The notes under the pieces were generated by a model. That model worked only from the letters and a program-made list of their open reading frames with translations. It did no database searches and had not been told where the DNA came from. This document shows positions 45,297 to 57,584 of a DNA stretch of 64,000 nt, one piece after another. Numbering within the stretch: position 1 is the first letter of the stretch; the number at the start of each line of letters is the position of its first letter. The stretch is from Fistulifera solaris. Lineage: Eukaryota > Bacillariophyta > Bacillariophyceae > Naviculales > Stauroneidaceae. The stretch covers positions 1,302,001-1,366,000 of the forward strand of contig AP026136.1 in the NCBI GenBank assembly GCA_030295235.1. The letters run 5' to 3'. A program made the position numbers and the translations under genes.

Positions 45297-48200
45297 ATGT
45301 CAGTGTTCCCGTCACAGACACTAGCAGTCTTTCACGACGATGAAGAATGGCTCTCGCGGTTAATCGCTGACACGCAAGCTCTTGAAGAATTTCCTTCATC
45401 TGCGTTTATCGACCGTTTCTTGAAGGATCGTTATTGTGACACACTTTCTTGCTGGACCGAATGGATTGCACAAGCGGAAGCATACGGATTCATTATACCC
45501 CGTGAGATCTCATTTATTCAATCATATGATGTTCCTTCGTCGGCATCGACAAAAACGCGGCTTCCTGCACGGTTGTCAGAGTCTTTCGTCCGAGCGATAA
45601 CGATCTTGCTGAATGTGTCTCGCTACACCGCGATAGAACTTACTACGACAGCTTTGGCGATGTCTTCCGTCGATATTACAACCGATGAATTTGAAGCCGG
45701 GCTAGATCTTATTTTAAAGGTGGTGGAGTGCTACCACCGTCAACGCATAGCTCGTTTGGGTTTGCTTACAGAATTGTTGCGAATCGAGCAAGCGGCAAGC
45801 TCAGAAGATGTTGAACACTCACAGGCTCATTCTACCCTGAGCCGCTCGAAAGCTAAAGGAATTGTTCAGCAGCTTGAGCCTTTCAACCTATTTGCGATTC
45901 TCCTCATGGCAGCATATTCACAGGAAGACCGTGAAGTGCCTTCGACTTCTCTCTCCCGACCTCAACGTGAAGCGCTACAAAGTTTGCCTAAAACAACCAC
46001 ATTTACTTCTTTTGTTACCAATCTGATGCAAGTTAAAAACATGTTTGCGAAACAACAGCAAATCAAGGCCATGGAAGCACTCGTCGCTCTGTGTTACGAG
46101 CGTGTCACCATACAACGCGCTCATTTGATCATCTTGTCGGTAGCGTATTCCAAAACAACCGACCATTTGGTAGGAATGTGGGGACTCGAAGGGCTGGCAC
46201 TCTGGAGAGATACACCGGATCATCCACTCTTGCAAGGCGCACAGGCGCACGACGAGGTCAGGGCACTCGCAAAACTGTGGCAGCGACAGTGTCTCGTGTC
46301 GAAACCATTCACGCTCATGGTGCTGGGACTCGGTCTACTCATGCAGGCTGCAAAATTGCCGGAAAGTTCAACGTTGTTGGAAACAGCAAATGAGCAAGAC
46401 GCTTTTGGTTACTTGTATGAAGTTTTGAGGCAACTTGTTCGGCCAGCTCGCTCGTCTCCCGGTGAAAACTCAGAATTGGATGCCTCGAGTCTCATGTTTG
46501 CTGGCATTGGGCGAGAAGCCGTCTCTGCGGCAATATCGGCATTTTCACAAAATTTGGAAAATGTCAACAATGTCGACATCTTGTGTTTGTTAGCGGCCAT
46601 TACTACTCAAAATAGTCCTATCATGACACAACAATTCTGGGTCGATTGGTCCGTCTACACAAAAATGTCCGAAGAAAGACCTCTTTGTGTGCTTATGGAT
46701 CGTGCACATCAACTTGCTCAACGAAATTGCCCTTTGCCCTTTTTAAGGATGGTGACTTCCATTGTTTCGACTTCAGAATCGGTCCGCGTCGTCTTGGAGG
46801 ACTTTGTTCCGCCAAATTTATTCTCTCAGGCTTTGCTAAGCAAAGAGAAGAACGAAGACCTTCTAGTAGTAGTTCTTGAGTGCGTCCGCGTATTGGCTCA
46901 TCATGCTTCTTCTGCCTCAGCGCGGCTGTTGTTGTGTCGTGGGATTGACCCAAAGCTGCTGTGCCAAGCTGTGCTGGAGTCTGCCAGCGAGAATGCCGGT
47001 GCAGCCGGAATGCAAGCGCTTTCAGTGCTGTTGCAGGACAACGCTGAATGGACCCGAGTTATTGCAGATTCTTTTCACTGGATCGTGGGCGAAAGTTGGA
47101 AACACTTGGTGTTCAGAGGGAATCTGACCGCTGGAGCAGCCGCTCAGTTTTTAAGTCGTCTCTTTCGGAATATGACAGCAGTGTTTTTGCTCCCGATACA
47201 AAAGAAACGTTTGTTTTTAGTTTTTTAAGTTGCTTCTACCAGGCACTCATGCCACTCGTATCCTTGCTGTCCTCGTCAGTTCCAATGCTTTCGAAGCCGG
47301 CCTTGGTCGGACAGAAACAGCTTGACGTACAAGAGCGCCATTTCTATCATGGAGTGCGTACACACCACCTTGCAGTATGCCGGGCCTATGGAAGCACTGC
47401 ACCCGTCTGTTGCCGTGGCACAAGCTGTTTCTGATTTTCGTTGGAACATCATTTCATCGATACCTGGGAAATCTATTATTTTTTACGCAACATTACCCGT
47501 CTCATTGAGCATTGCCCGCTTTTTTAGATGAAGAGATCCGTGATGCGCACCTTATTCGGTTAAAAAGAGATCCTAATTCGTTCCAGATTTGGATCGCCAC
47601 CGCAAGCATGAACCCTCTATCGAATGGCGAATTCCAGTCCTTAATAATGGAGTCGCTGGAGAATTCCGACTTATTGTCCTTTGACTTTTCGGATATGGCA
47701 TTTCAGGAGGGCGATACATTGAAAATGCCCATTCAAGCGGCTTCCACCGCCATCACTTTACTTAGTATGTGGTGTAGTGTGGTGGACTCAAGGCGTCAAC
47801 GTAATTCAGAGGCTGTAGACACGGAGTATCCTCATGTTCTCCTGTCGGAACGAGGTGATCTCCCTCACCTGAGCCCTACTACGTCTCGAGCAGTTACCAC
47901 GGTTTGGAATGCAGCGTCCATATCATATGCAGAATTATTTACTCGATATGTTCAGATCCAAGCCTTGTCGGACGATGATGCGTCTATTTCCGAAAAAGGA
48001 ATGAATCTTCTCGTTGTGTTGTCGGAGCGCGCAGCACTTTTAAAGGATGATTCATTCTTTCGCACCGTTTTAGACTCTAGATCTCTTTCTGCGAAGCTCG
48101 GAAAGCAGATTGAACTCTTGTCAAGGTTCGAGGGAGATTGCGATGACAAGATATTCACGTTTTCTTTCGCTATTTTGGCTCATTGTGCAAGATTCAATCT

Positions 48201-51200
48201 TGAGGGCGTTACTAAAGTTTTGCCCAGTAGCTCTATGAAGACTATGCAAAAGTTTATTCAAGATACCTGTTCGAATTTGTTGAAACTGAAACAGCAGGGG
48301 GCTGGTTCATCAGCAACACAGAATCAACTTGATATCGCTACAGGATGCCTACAACTGGTTCTGTCGTTGCGCCGAGCGGGGTCTTGCATTGGCATGAACA
48401 ATCCCCATGAATTCTATGCATGTGTCGTGCGCGATTTACTTGGTTTTCTGTCTGTCTGTGTTCCTTCAGAGGATGATTCTCCATGTGCTGGACTTCTAAC
48501 CAATTTTAGGCGACTCGCTTTGGATTTGATCGCTTTAGAGCTGTCGATTTTACCGGCTCATCATATGGGCGAGCAGCGAATAAAGCTGTTTTCTGAATTC
48601 AACGCAGTTTTCGGCCGTGATTTGTCAGGTCTTGTCACGTTATCGAGGTACTATCTCGAATTGCGTCATCTGGATCAGCTTTTTCAAGTATACAACTGTT
48701 ATTTCGGAGAATTCGACATTGTGCCAGGAAAGTCTGTTGAGCAAATAATGGGATATTTTGCCAATAAAACGGGCAAGCTGTGCCAAGAAAGTTTCGACAT
48801 TAGTTTTGCTTCGTCATGGCTGGCTGCGTTTCGATCAGAAAAGTCGATTACATTAAATGATCTCGCGCTGACTTACTCCCGGTTTCTTGGCGAAAACTAT
48901 TTGTTGGTTTCATGGAAGTCGCTTCTGACGTTCGTGGCTATCCAGGAAGATGTTATTGGACGAGGACCTCAGCAAAGTCATGTGCTTGGAGTACATATGA
49001 AACTGGAGACACTTACAACCATGTTGCGGAATCTAGAGGCAATGGAACGGATCCAGCCGGACTTGCTGCGGGATACAAAGCACAGGGTTGTTACAACCTG
49101 TCGTTCCTATCATTCCATTGCTCTCAAGGGGGGTGAGGATTGGGCCGATATTATCAGGCTAGTTACAAATTGCTGCCGAAAGATCGTTCAGGGCACAAGC
49201 TATGTCTCTGCCACAGTACGTGTCGGTGTTGATCAGCATGCTAATTATCTGCTTCCAAAGTTTGCGTTGCTAATACGGCCTCTCTTCTTTCCATACAGGA
49301 TGCATTTGCCGGGGTGGAGCAGTTGCTCGCGTATGCTGCCACGCTCCTTAACGAGGTTCACCCGGTATTCGCCAATAGCTCTGAAACCGATATTCTTATA
49401 TCGCTAGCTGATATTGCTTGTCAGATAGTCGAAATGATATCGCGCTACCACATGTCGTCGGGAGATCACGGTAGCCATCTCCACTGCTTAACAGTTTGTA
49501 TATCTGTGCTTGCCGCGTTGATAATCCAAGAAGAGCCACCCAATATGCTGTGGAGAGGGGGAATCCGAGTTTAGCGAACGCATCTTCCAGTTACTCAAGG
49601 AATATGATGTGATTCAAAATCTAGCCGCTCGAATCAGTTTTGCGGTGACAAATGACGGGAGTTCTACTGACCAGGATGTAACAAGCCCCTGTGATTCGAC
49701 TCATCTTGTCCTTGCACTCCTCAGCAAAATCGCCAGCATTGGTGATGCTGATATGTTATCGCTCCTCGTTGGGAGCGAGTTAGCGCGTCTTTACCCAAAC
49801 CTGTTCATTTTTCGATTCACTCGGTTGGTTGTTTTTCCATGCGAGGGTATATCGCTAAGGCTAAATCATCACAAAAAGGTTCACGTGACGAAACACAGTT
49901 GTCACGCAATCCAAGATCGCTTGAGCAGGGTAGAGACGATCCGCTACACAAGGTCTGGAGGGCTAGCATTACTTTCCTAGCTGCTGGTTTGCGTTCGGCG
50001 ACTGCGCAGGACTGCGATGAGGTTACGCGAGAAAGATACGTCATTTTGGCTCTCGACTTTCTTACTGCCAATGCAGAGACAATAAGGACATGTCTTAAGC
50101 AGTGTAGCTCTATCCTTTTCGATCAGGAATACCCAGTCCTCACGATGACCTTACTGGAAGAAGCCGGTCTCATTTTGTCGTTGGCGGGCGAGCTCTGCTC
50201 TAATGATACACTGAAGACGTTTCAAAGAAAATACAGAAGCCTTTACAACATGTTCTTGAACTTTTGTAAAACCCTTCTTGTCAGTTTGAGTTCCTTTATT
50301 TGTTCTAGTTCAACTTCAAGGGAACTTTTCCGCTGCATCGACGAAGTGGAAGACGCTGATACCATGGCTCTTGATTCCATTTCACATATATCGGACTTGG
50401 GTATTTTGTTTTTCACATTAGCTGGCGGCATTTCGAATGCTCGCCACGAAGCCATTAGGCATTCGCATTTTGCGTCGGTGAGTACGTAGGATTGCTGTTG
50501 CTTAGCCGCTGACGACCCTCTAACTTATCGTTCTGGATAGAGATGCTCAGCACCGGTCACGCCCGATGACGTTTCAAAGCAGGCTTCGTTTCCACCCGGA
50601 TTTGAATCAGACGCGCGTTTGCGAACGAACTCCGATCCAAACTCGTTGTATTCTTTAGAGCGTAATTGCAGAGAAGCGGTAAACAATACTTTCTCATTGC
50701 AGATGGAGCTCCAAGCCGCACGTGTTCTGTGCCATGTAGTTCATATCTTATTGCGAGCTCATCCAGCTGCTACTTCTTTAGTGATGCTGTTAGGTGATGC
50801 TCATCATGACGCGATGCAAATCATTCGAGAGGGATCTCACGTTGCGTTGCAGGTTGACCCTCGATCGCCCACTATCACACTTGCTGAAATTGTACGATGC
50901 GACACTGTGAACCGCCGATGGGAAGTTTGTTCATGGCAAAGGGTTCTTCGATTTACTCCGTGGTGTCTCGAAAACAAATTGTTGGTGTAGAGGACGTATC
51001 CCTAAGACAAGCAATACTTGATAGTGCCCCTGCCCCGCGATCTTCTGCGGAATTGGCGAAATCAGTAGGTGCGGCCTCTCTCGGACATTTGATCTTGGCT
51101 CTGCGCTGGTGTCGATATTCGGATATAGTAGAAGATGGCTACCCCGTAGCAAAAAGGCTTGCAGAGCTGTGTACATTTCTTTTAACAACCGAAATTTCGA

Positions 51201-51497
51201 TGCATCGTGAATCAGGAACATTTTTGTCTACCGAAACTCTTTGTTTGCAGCTCATGGATCTATATGGAGAGGAAGAGGAGTTCGCAACGTTGCTAAAAAG
51301 ATTTTTTGGGGCCTTTGTCTGAGGATCGCAGAGGTCAGCTCCAATCGATTCTAGATCGAGAGGTCTGGTCTATGGCACGCGAGCAGCTTTACGATGAAAT
51401 ACATGAGGCCACTCTGCGTATGCAACAGCATGTCCACGGACGCGGACATTCTTCGGTCGCCCCCATTTCTCCCAGAAAGTACGAGTTCCAGCAATAG
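45297..51497 (+). CDS. Very large alpha-solenoid protein, probably Nup188/Nup205-like nucleoporin
   Basis: About 2018 residues of almost purely helical, HEAT-like sequence with no catalytic motif. Length and the central LCLLAAITTQNSPIMTQQFW / PLCVLMDRAHQLAQ pattern suggest the Nup188/Nup205 inner-ring family; this is tentative. Two introns are clear: 49216-49298 and 50478-50540. Frame breaks lie at about 47184-47188, 47300-47325, 47434-47437, 47520-47525, 49550, 49808-49812, 50980 and 51302-51307, five short and three long by one base. Their sum plus the introns gives exactly 2019 codons. The start MSVFPSQTLAVFHDDEEWL is the first Met of a plausible soluble N-terminus; an upstream in-frame ATG at 45177 would add an unlikely hydrophobic stretch. 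Confidence 0.6.
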
Positions 51498-51584
51498 TAG
51501 TACACTAGGCGTGAAATCTTTTGCACAAACATTGGTAGTGGTGTTAAAATTCATTAAGTATTGTCATCGAGTAACTCGGTTTCA

Positions 51585-54353
51585 TTATTCTTTTTCAAGC
51601 TGCTTGAATCGTGTCATCCACGCAGGAGCACCGTTGAGAGATGTATATGATGCATTGTTAAAATCGTCGCTTTCCTGTACAGACTCTTCTTTATGCACCA
51701 CGTCTGGCCGTTTTTTCAGCCACAAAGGGATTTCATCATCAGTCGCAGTGGATGATGTCTTTATCGCATTTGAAATTTCTTCTACAGAAGCATTTGTTTG
51801 TTCATCCCAACTGGCTGACGGCTCGCCAGAATACAGCTCGCTAAATATCCGATTGACGGGTTCGGTGACTTTTTCTATCAACGGTGATTGAAGTGAAGAA
51901 GGATTTGCCGTTGGGTGCTGCATTTCAAAGTTTAGAGCCTGATCGTCGCTCACCTGCTCATTTGGATGCAGTATTTCCTGCCGTTTACTCATCCACAGGG
52001 GCATGCGCGACACGTTCTTATCCTTCATTGCATTTTGATGTAAAGCAGCCTTGGTTTGTTTCTTCATAGTGGTTGGAAGCTCATCAAGCTGCGAGCACTT
52101 CTTATCAATAGAGGGGCCAGCTGGTTTGCACTCGCTCAAAAGCGTTGGAGCCGTACATGTCAGCGGCTCGGAACCTAACTCTCCGCCAAAATGACTACTT
52201 TGGTCAGTTGTTTCATTCATTAACGAAGTATTCAAAACCGACAATGGCGGTGAGGAAACCGGTGCCGGTTTATCAATTCTAATCGGGTTCTGGGAAATGT
52301 ACTGCTCTTTTGGCCCTGATTTTAGCACAACGGCTATCGACTCTTGAGAATGCAGAGCGCCACAGGCTTTACTGGTATCGTTAGCTGCTTTCTTCGATGC
52401 CGACAGAGGCCCATCTGCTTCGAATCCAGACCTTTCTAATGCATTAAGAAGGAGATGCTGTGGTTCACTTTGTTCCTCTCTTCGCCTCATAATTTCTTGT
52501 CGTTTTATCATCCACAGAGGTACAAATTTGCTGTCCGTAGTTGGATTGATTTTCATGAAATTTTTATTTTGATCGTTAGTTGTCATTTCGTCTCTAGCCG
52601 CCTGCTTTGTTGTAAACCTCTGGCGGCAAACAGTGTCTTCTTCTCTGTCCCGGTTTTGAGCTTGACAAAGAATTGTGGACGACCAGAGCGGCTCGATCAA
52701 TTCAGAAGCCTCTTGCGAACACTTTTCGATGCATGGGGAGGGAATGGATGACTTGCTGCTTTGATTAGGAGGCTGTTCGCGTTCGCGGCCACATGATGCA
52801 GCTTGACAGAATTCCCTTTCACTGGGAATCCATTTTCGTAGAGCCGAGATAGCAGAGTCTTGTGACTCTTCTGTAAAATCGCCATTGCTTCCATGACTGC
52901 TTGTAGAACTCTCATCGGTCCATTCACTCTCTTCTACAGATTCATAATCATCCGTCAATTTTACTTCAACCAGGTTGCTGGCTTCGACGCGCTCTAAGTC
53001 GGCTTCGTCAACAAAGTATCCTCTTTCTGAAACTAAATCATCAAAAGTCGCTTTCTTAAAGCTTTCAGCTCCTTCTGAGTTGCATGATGTGGCATATTCT
53101 GTTGCGGACTTATTTTTAGGTTTTAGAACACAGCGAAACCAAGCCACTGCGCAGACACACACCGAAAGACTGGCCATGAGAACAGCGCAAATGAGAATGA
53201 CGGGGGGTTTGTTGTCATCGACCCTACCCACTTGAAAGTTCATTAAATTGTCTAATTCGTCTGCATCAGTAACAACATGGCATGAAACTGTTGTCGAGAA
53301 AACATCAAAAGGCATTTGCTCAAGCGATGCCAAGTATTCGGCGTAGAAAGCTCCTTCATGTTTCATTCCCTCCAGTATAACACTTTTTACCTCAGCTATT
53401 GATGGCGCTGAAGCATCGTTTTTCGCTTGAAACAGGATTGTTATTTCGAATTGGATCATCCGAGAACTGATGAGTTTGTATCGCTGGACCTCTAAACCCT
53501 CAAATTGTATTGCCTCGACACCATCGAAAGTTCTTGCGTACATGTTATCCAAAAATTGTTCTGTCAAATGAACCAGGTACAAGGTTTCTACTTCGCTTGG
53601 CAGCTTGTTGGACCGCGTGCTGTACTCAAATACAAGAATTTCGATCGGTCGACCAACAACGTTTGTAATGCCGTCCTCTGCGGAGTCAAATCGGAAAGGG
53701 CTGAGTGAGGTCCAACAGAGAATACAGCGCATCGTGAACTACGATTACTTCGCCGTACATACCTTCGTCATTCGGTGACAAACCTTGCGTATCATACGCC
53801 CTAGATAACACGGACTGATTTTCAACTGCAGCAGTTTCATCGTTTTCGCTTCGTTTCTTAGAAGACTTGCGTCCATTGTTCGACCTTTTGGGCTCCTTGA
53901 CGTGGGATTCTTCTTGAAGGCCGGCGCCGTTCGGGTGATGACTCTGGACAACTTGTTTGGTAGTCTTTTTACTAGCTCTTTTCACATCGCTAGATTCTCT
54001 CTTCGAATGATGACTTTGGACTGTTTGCGCTGGTTTTGCAGCGGCTTGTTGCTCAAAGCCTTTGGATGATGACTGTGAACAATCTGTGTTTCTTTTGGCC
54101 CACTTTCTCCGACTGCAATAGATGCATCAGCGCGATCCACTCTACTATTCTCCTTGGACGACTTTTTGGACCCTTTGGCATGTGATCTATTGTTCTTTCT
54201 CCCTGCGTCATCTACGGTAGCCGATGATCCATGTTTGTTTTCCAGGATTCGAGGTGAACGAATCGCATAGTCACCGCGAAGAAGTGAGCTTGTTGCCGAG
54301 CCGAGAAGTGCAGCGAAAAGGATAGCAGTATAGTTGATAAGCTTCAATCTCAT
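51585..54353 (-). CDS. Receptor-like single-pass membrane protein with repeated tail motif
   Basis: Exons are 54353-53763 and 53677-51585 around an 85-bp intron, giving 894 residues once one base is added near 54057-54066. A signal peptide (MRLKLINYTAILFAALLGS) leads into a basic Ser/Lys ectodomain with three SHH motifs (IVHSHHPK, TVQSHHSK, VVQSHHPN). A folded ectodomain follows (GRPIEILVFEYSTRS...IQFEITILFQ), then one TM segment (VILICAVLMASLSVCVCAVA). The ~500-residue cytosolic tail is acidic and Ser-rich and holds four related motifs: VPLWMIKRQEIM, MPLWMSKRQEIL, IPLWLKKRPDVV and APAWMTRFKQLE. No kinase or cyclase domain is present. Family and function are not recognised; a cell-surface or endomembrane receptor is a guess from topology. 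Confidence 0.7.
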
Positions 54354-54828
54354 GGTGTGTATTGTAATTGATACGACTCTCGATTGTCGTTTTTCTGTGA
54401 AAGGGTGCGCTCACATTTTGAATTTGTCGCCCAAATTTTCGTGAAAAGAGGCGTTGGAGGTTGAATTCATAATTTTCAACTTATGAATGGATACCGTTCG
54501 GAACTGTGTCTTATAATGTATGATTGGTTTCCGTTCAATAGATCTGACTATGAGAAAGTTACCAAGTATTGTAGTTTAGTACTAAGTCGCATGTCGCATG
54601 TGGCATGCCTACTGGTACTGGATGATGAATTTTCTCCTCGTTCGTCGTTTGGCGCAATAACAACAGACTCCGAACGTCAAACGCAAAACAAGCACGCCGC
54701 ACACGGCTACGGAGAAATCCGACATTCACGACATTTAACTTAGCCTAACGACTATCTATGCTCATGCACTAAGAGATCAAGGGCCCTATCGATGAGCGAA
54801 AGGAGTTATGAGCTATTTTCGTTATGAA
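54354..54828. other. Intergenic
   Basis: About 475 bp, no gene supported. An 86-codon plus-strand frame lacks features. TACTGGTACTGGAT near 54610 is a weak relative of the GGTACC blocks. Confidence 0.35.
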
Positions 54829-56048
54829 TTAGTTTACGTGCTGAGCAATGAAGACCGATCTTCGAGAAGAGATCGATCTTGTCAGTTTCGGTGAGCCTCC
54901 ATCACGACGTCCGGCCTCGACAGTAATGAAACGACCAGATTGCCTGTGTAAATTGTGAGCAAGACTATCAGGATACCTGCCTTCTACATGGGCCGAACAA
55001 GTCCTTCTCAGAGAACCGGGTTGTGATGCCGATTTGAAAAGACCACTTTGGTTGCGCAGAACAATTTCTTCCATACCCCGACTAGCACGGCATATAGTCT
55101 TTTGCGCGAAACCATCCTGGGCTGTGGGAGGGACCTACAAGAAATGTCATCTTGTTGATGCATTTGGAGGTCTCGACGAGTTTCATCGCTTCTTCTTTCA
55201 ATAGAGCTTTGGACGAGGTGTAAGACCGAGAACGCTGCGGAGGTAACACTTTTGGTACATCCTCTGTTTGAGCTAAATCCATTGAACGACGATAATCATC
55301 TGGATCTTGTCGGATGCGGCGTATCGATGTTCTTGGAGTCAAAGATCTCTGTCGAGGCAGAAATTTGGAGAGGTCTTCCTCGTCATGTAGATCGCTTTCA
55401 GAACCTAAAGAACTCAGCGAGACCAACTGGGAAAAGCTTTCAGAGAATCTCTATTAAATAGGCAGCAGCATCGTCTGCATCAGTTTGAGCAAGCTGACGG
55501 GCTTCCGAGACAGCACGCGCAGAAGCTAAAGCAAAAATTGTTTCGTCTCTGTGAATCAAGATCGATTGCTTCGCCAACTCTGATACGCCTTCGTTAGATA
55601 ACATGCGTTCTAAACCTCTGTAACTGAAATGGGACGTTTCATCCATTCCACCATCGAGTTTTGTCATCTTGGCCAAATCAAACATTTCGTTCTTCATCTC
55701 TTGGTACTCAGATTTTGAGAACCAAAGCGCACGTTCTCTGCGTTGCTCGAGGCTATCTTAGGTACGCTGTAGGTTCTATGTTTTTCTTCACTGAAGGACA
55801 CTTTACGGGGATTGCCAAGTCTATCAGTGGATCGAGAAAAAAACAGACCGAGAGGGCAGAGCAGGTCGTGAAGATAGGGAACGAGAAGGTAGCGATTTAG
55901 GGCATGATGAAAGGGAGCGACCAGCAGCCGTAGATTGACTGCACGTGCTTTGAGTTTCATTTTCTCTAAACTTTCGTTGTTGTTTTCTCATTGCGGCTAG
56001 GAGCTGCTCAAGTGGTAGCTTGCGGCGCGACTCCATTCTCTCTTTCAT
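54829..56048 (-). CDS. Hypothetical basic, Ser/Arg-rich protein
   Basis: Four minus-strand frames link into one ~406-residue protein if breaks at about 55839-55845 (A7 run), 55711-55714 (T4 run), ~55450 and ~55125 are allowed; the sum gives whole codons. The N-terminus is a basic helix (ESRRKLPLEQLLAAMRKQQR). A Ser/Arg/Pro-rich stretch follows, then a helical part (DETIFALASARAVSEARQLA) and RQRSLTPRTSIRRIR / PPQRSRSYTSSKALLKEEA segments. No known domain. RSxS/RxxS phosphosite-like patterns are frequent. Four breaks in 1.2 kb is high, so a pseudogene is possible, but composition and helical pattern stay coherent. Confidence 0.45.
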
Positions 56049-57584
56049 CTTGATTGGAAATCTAATGTACGGAAACACGATAAAAATGAAGCAAAAATTT
56101 GTTTGGTTTCGGCGTGTTGCAGTGGTTATGAACAATAGGACTAAGACAGTGAGTTGTGCTGCAAGAGAGACGAGAACCGAACGTTCTTGCGAGTTGCGAA
56201 GTGGCAACACTTTGAAGTTTGAAGTCTCGTTCAAATGTTCAATCATCGACCATCATTCATCATTCATCATTGGTCATCGATCATCGGTCATAAAAATGAG
56301 TTATTTATGGTAATTGTTGCATTCTTTTATCATTCTTCTTATAAAGCCGAAAACACCTAAACTCATTAGGTGTAATGTCTAATTCGCAATCCGCAAATCT
56401 TTGCTCTTCGCTCAAAGAATAACAATCGAATCTCTCTCTAGCTAGACTCTCACTAGAAAGTCAAAAAGCAAGATTTTAGGAAAAGTCATTGTTCATCGTC
56501 GTCTTCTGTTGACTTCGACCGCTCCCTCTAGAGAGATTGGTCCATTTGTATCCAAGACTGGATTGTAGTCACGAGTAATGGGAGAGGAAAATTGTTGATA
56601 GCAAGCGTTTGATGATTCTCGAACACGAGCTTATCAATCTGGTTCCAACAGACATTCCTTCTTGATGTTTTATGAGCTGTTTTTCGATTGCAACCATTAC
56701 TATTGACGTCGAAAACTCGTCCGGATTATTCCTTAACATATTACTATAGCTACAAAGTGTTGACCGTTTTCTCCAAGACTGGATTTCAGTCACGCGCTAA
56801 TATCGGCGCCACTGGCCGCTGCGTGACAAAAGTGACAATAATGCTATGAGAGAACATGATGAGTGACATTTGTATTCATCAGTTCCTGGCATCAGGCTTT
56901 TGTGCTTCTGATCAACAATGCAAGAAGGACTTTACTTGCTACAAGCTTCTTGAGTCTTCCCTTTCTTTCGTGCGTTCTGCGAGAACAGCCTACAATTATT
57001 TTTCAACATTTCAAGCCCCAGTAAGCGTTCGCGAAGTTCGGAAAGCGATATCAAATGCCTTCTTACAATATACATAGGCCCGTCCGGTCTCATGAGCCAA
57101 ACCTGAATCTTTTTGAAGGGCGAACGTCTAAATCGAAAACTCCGATAACAATCCGCTTTGAAATCCGGTCGACAGTGATAGTCCAGGATATCTACGACAT
57201 TGCCCCGTAAGCTGCGCCAACACGAGGCCTAAAAGATCGCAGAGCGACAACAAACCAATGCATTGTGCTCCGACCCGTCAATTCATCCGTTCAATCGGAA
57301 TAATCGGAAGATCTTGTCAAATGAAAATATTGGCAGCCACAGCAATCATCCCTGGTTATGGCTAGCTAATTTCCGTGGCGACGGAAACTTAAAATCGAAT
57401 TTTTAACACGTTCCGATGGACTACCGGTCTTGTCAAATTCTTCTGTCGACAACTCCGCTTCATTTTTCTGGATTGGTTGATGTCGGCTGTTGCCTCCGAC
57501 AAACTTGACTTGACAACAATTTTTAAGACTCATAAAGCAGACTCCAAACTCCAAACGCCAAACGAAACAATCGAATGCAAAACT
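56049..57584. other. Intergenic
   Basis: About 1.5 kb. It includes CATCATTCAT-type simple repeats (56250-56290). It also includes a duplicated CCAAGACTGGATT(G/T)-AGTCACG motif at about 56552 and 56773. A 73-codon plus frame at 56856 is not convincing. Confidence 0.35.
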
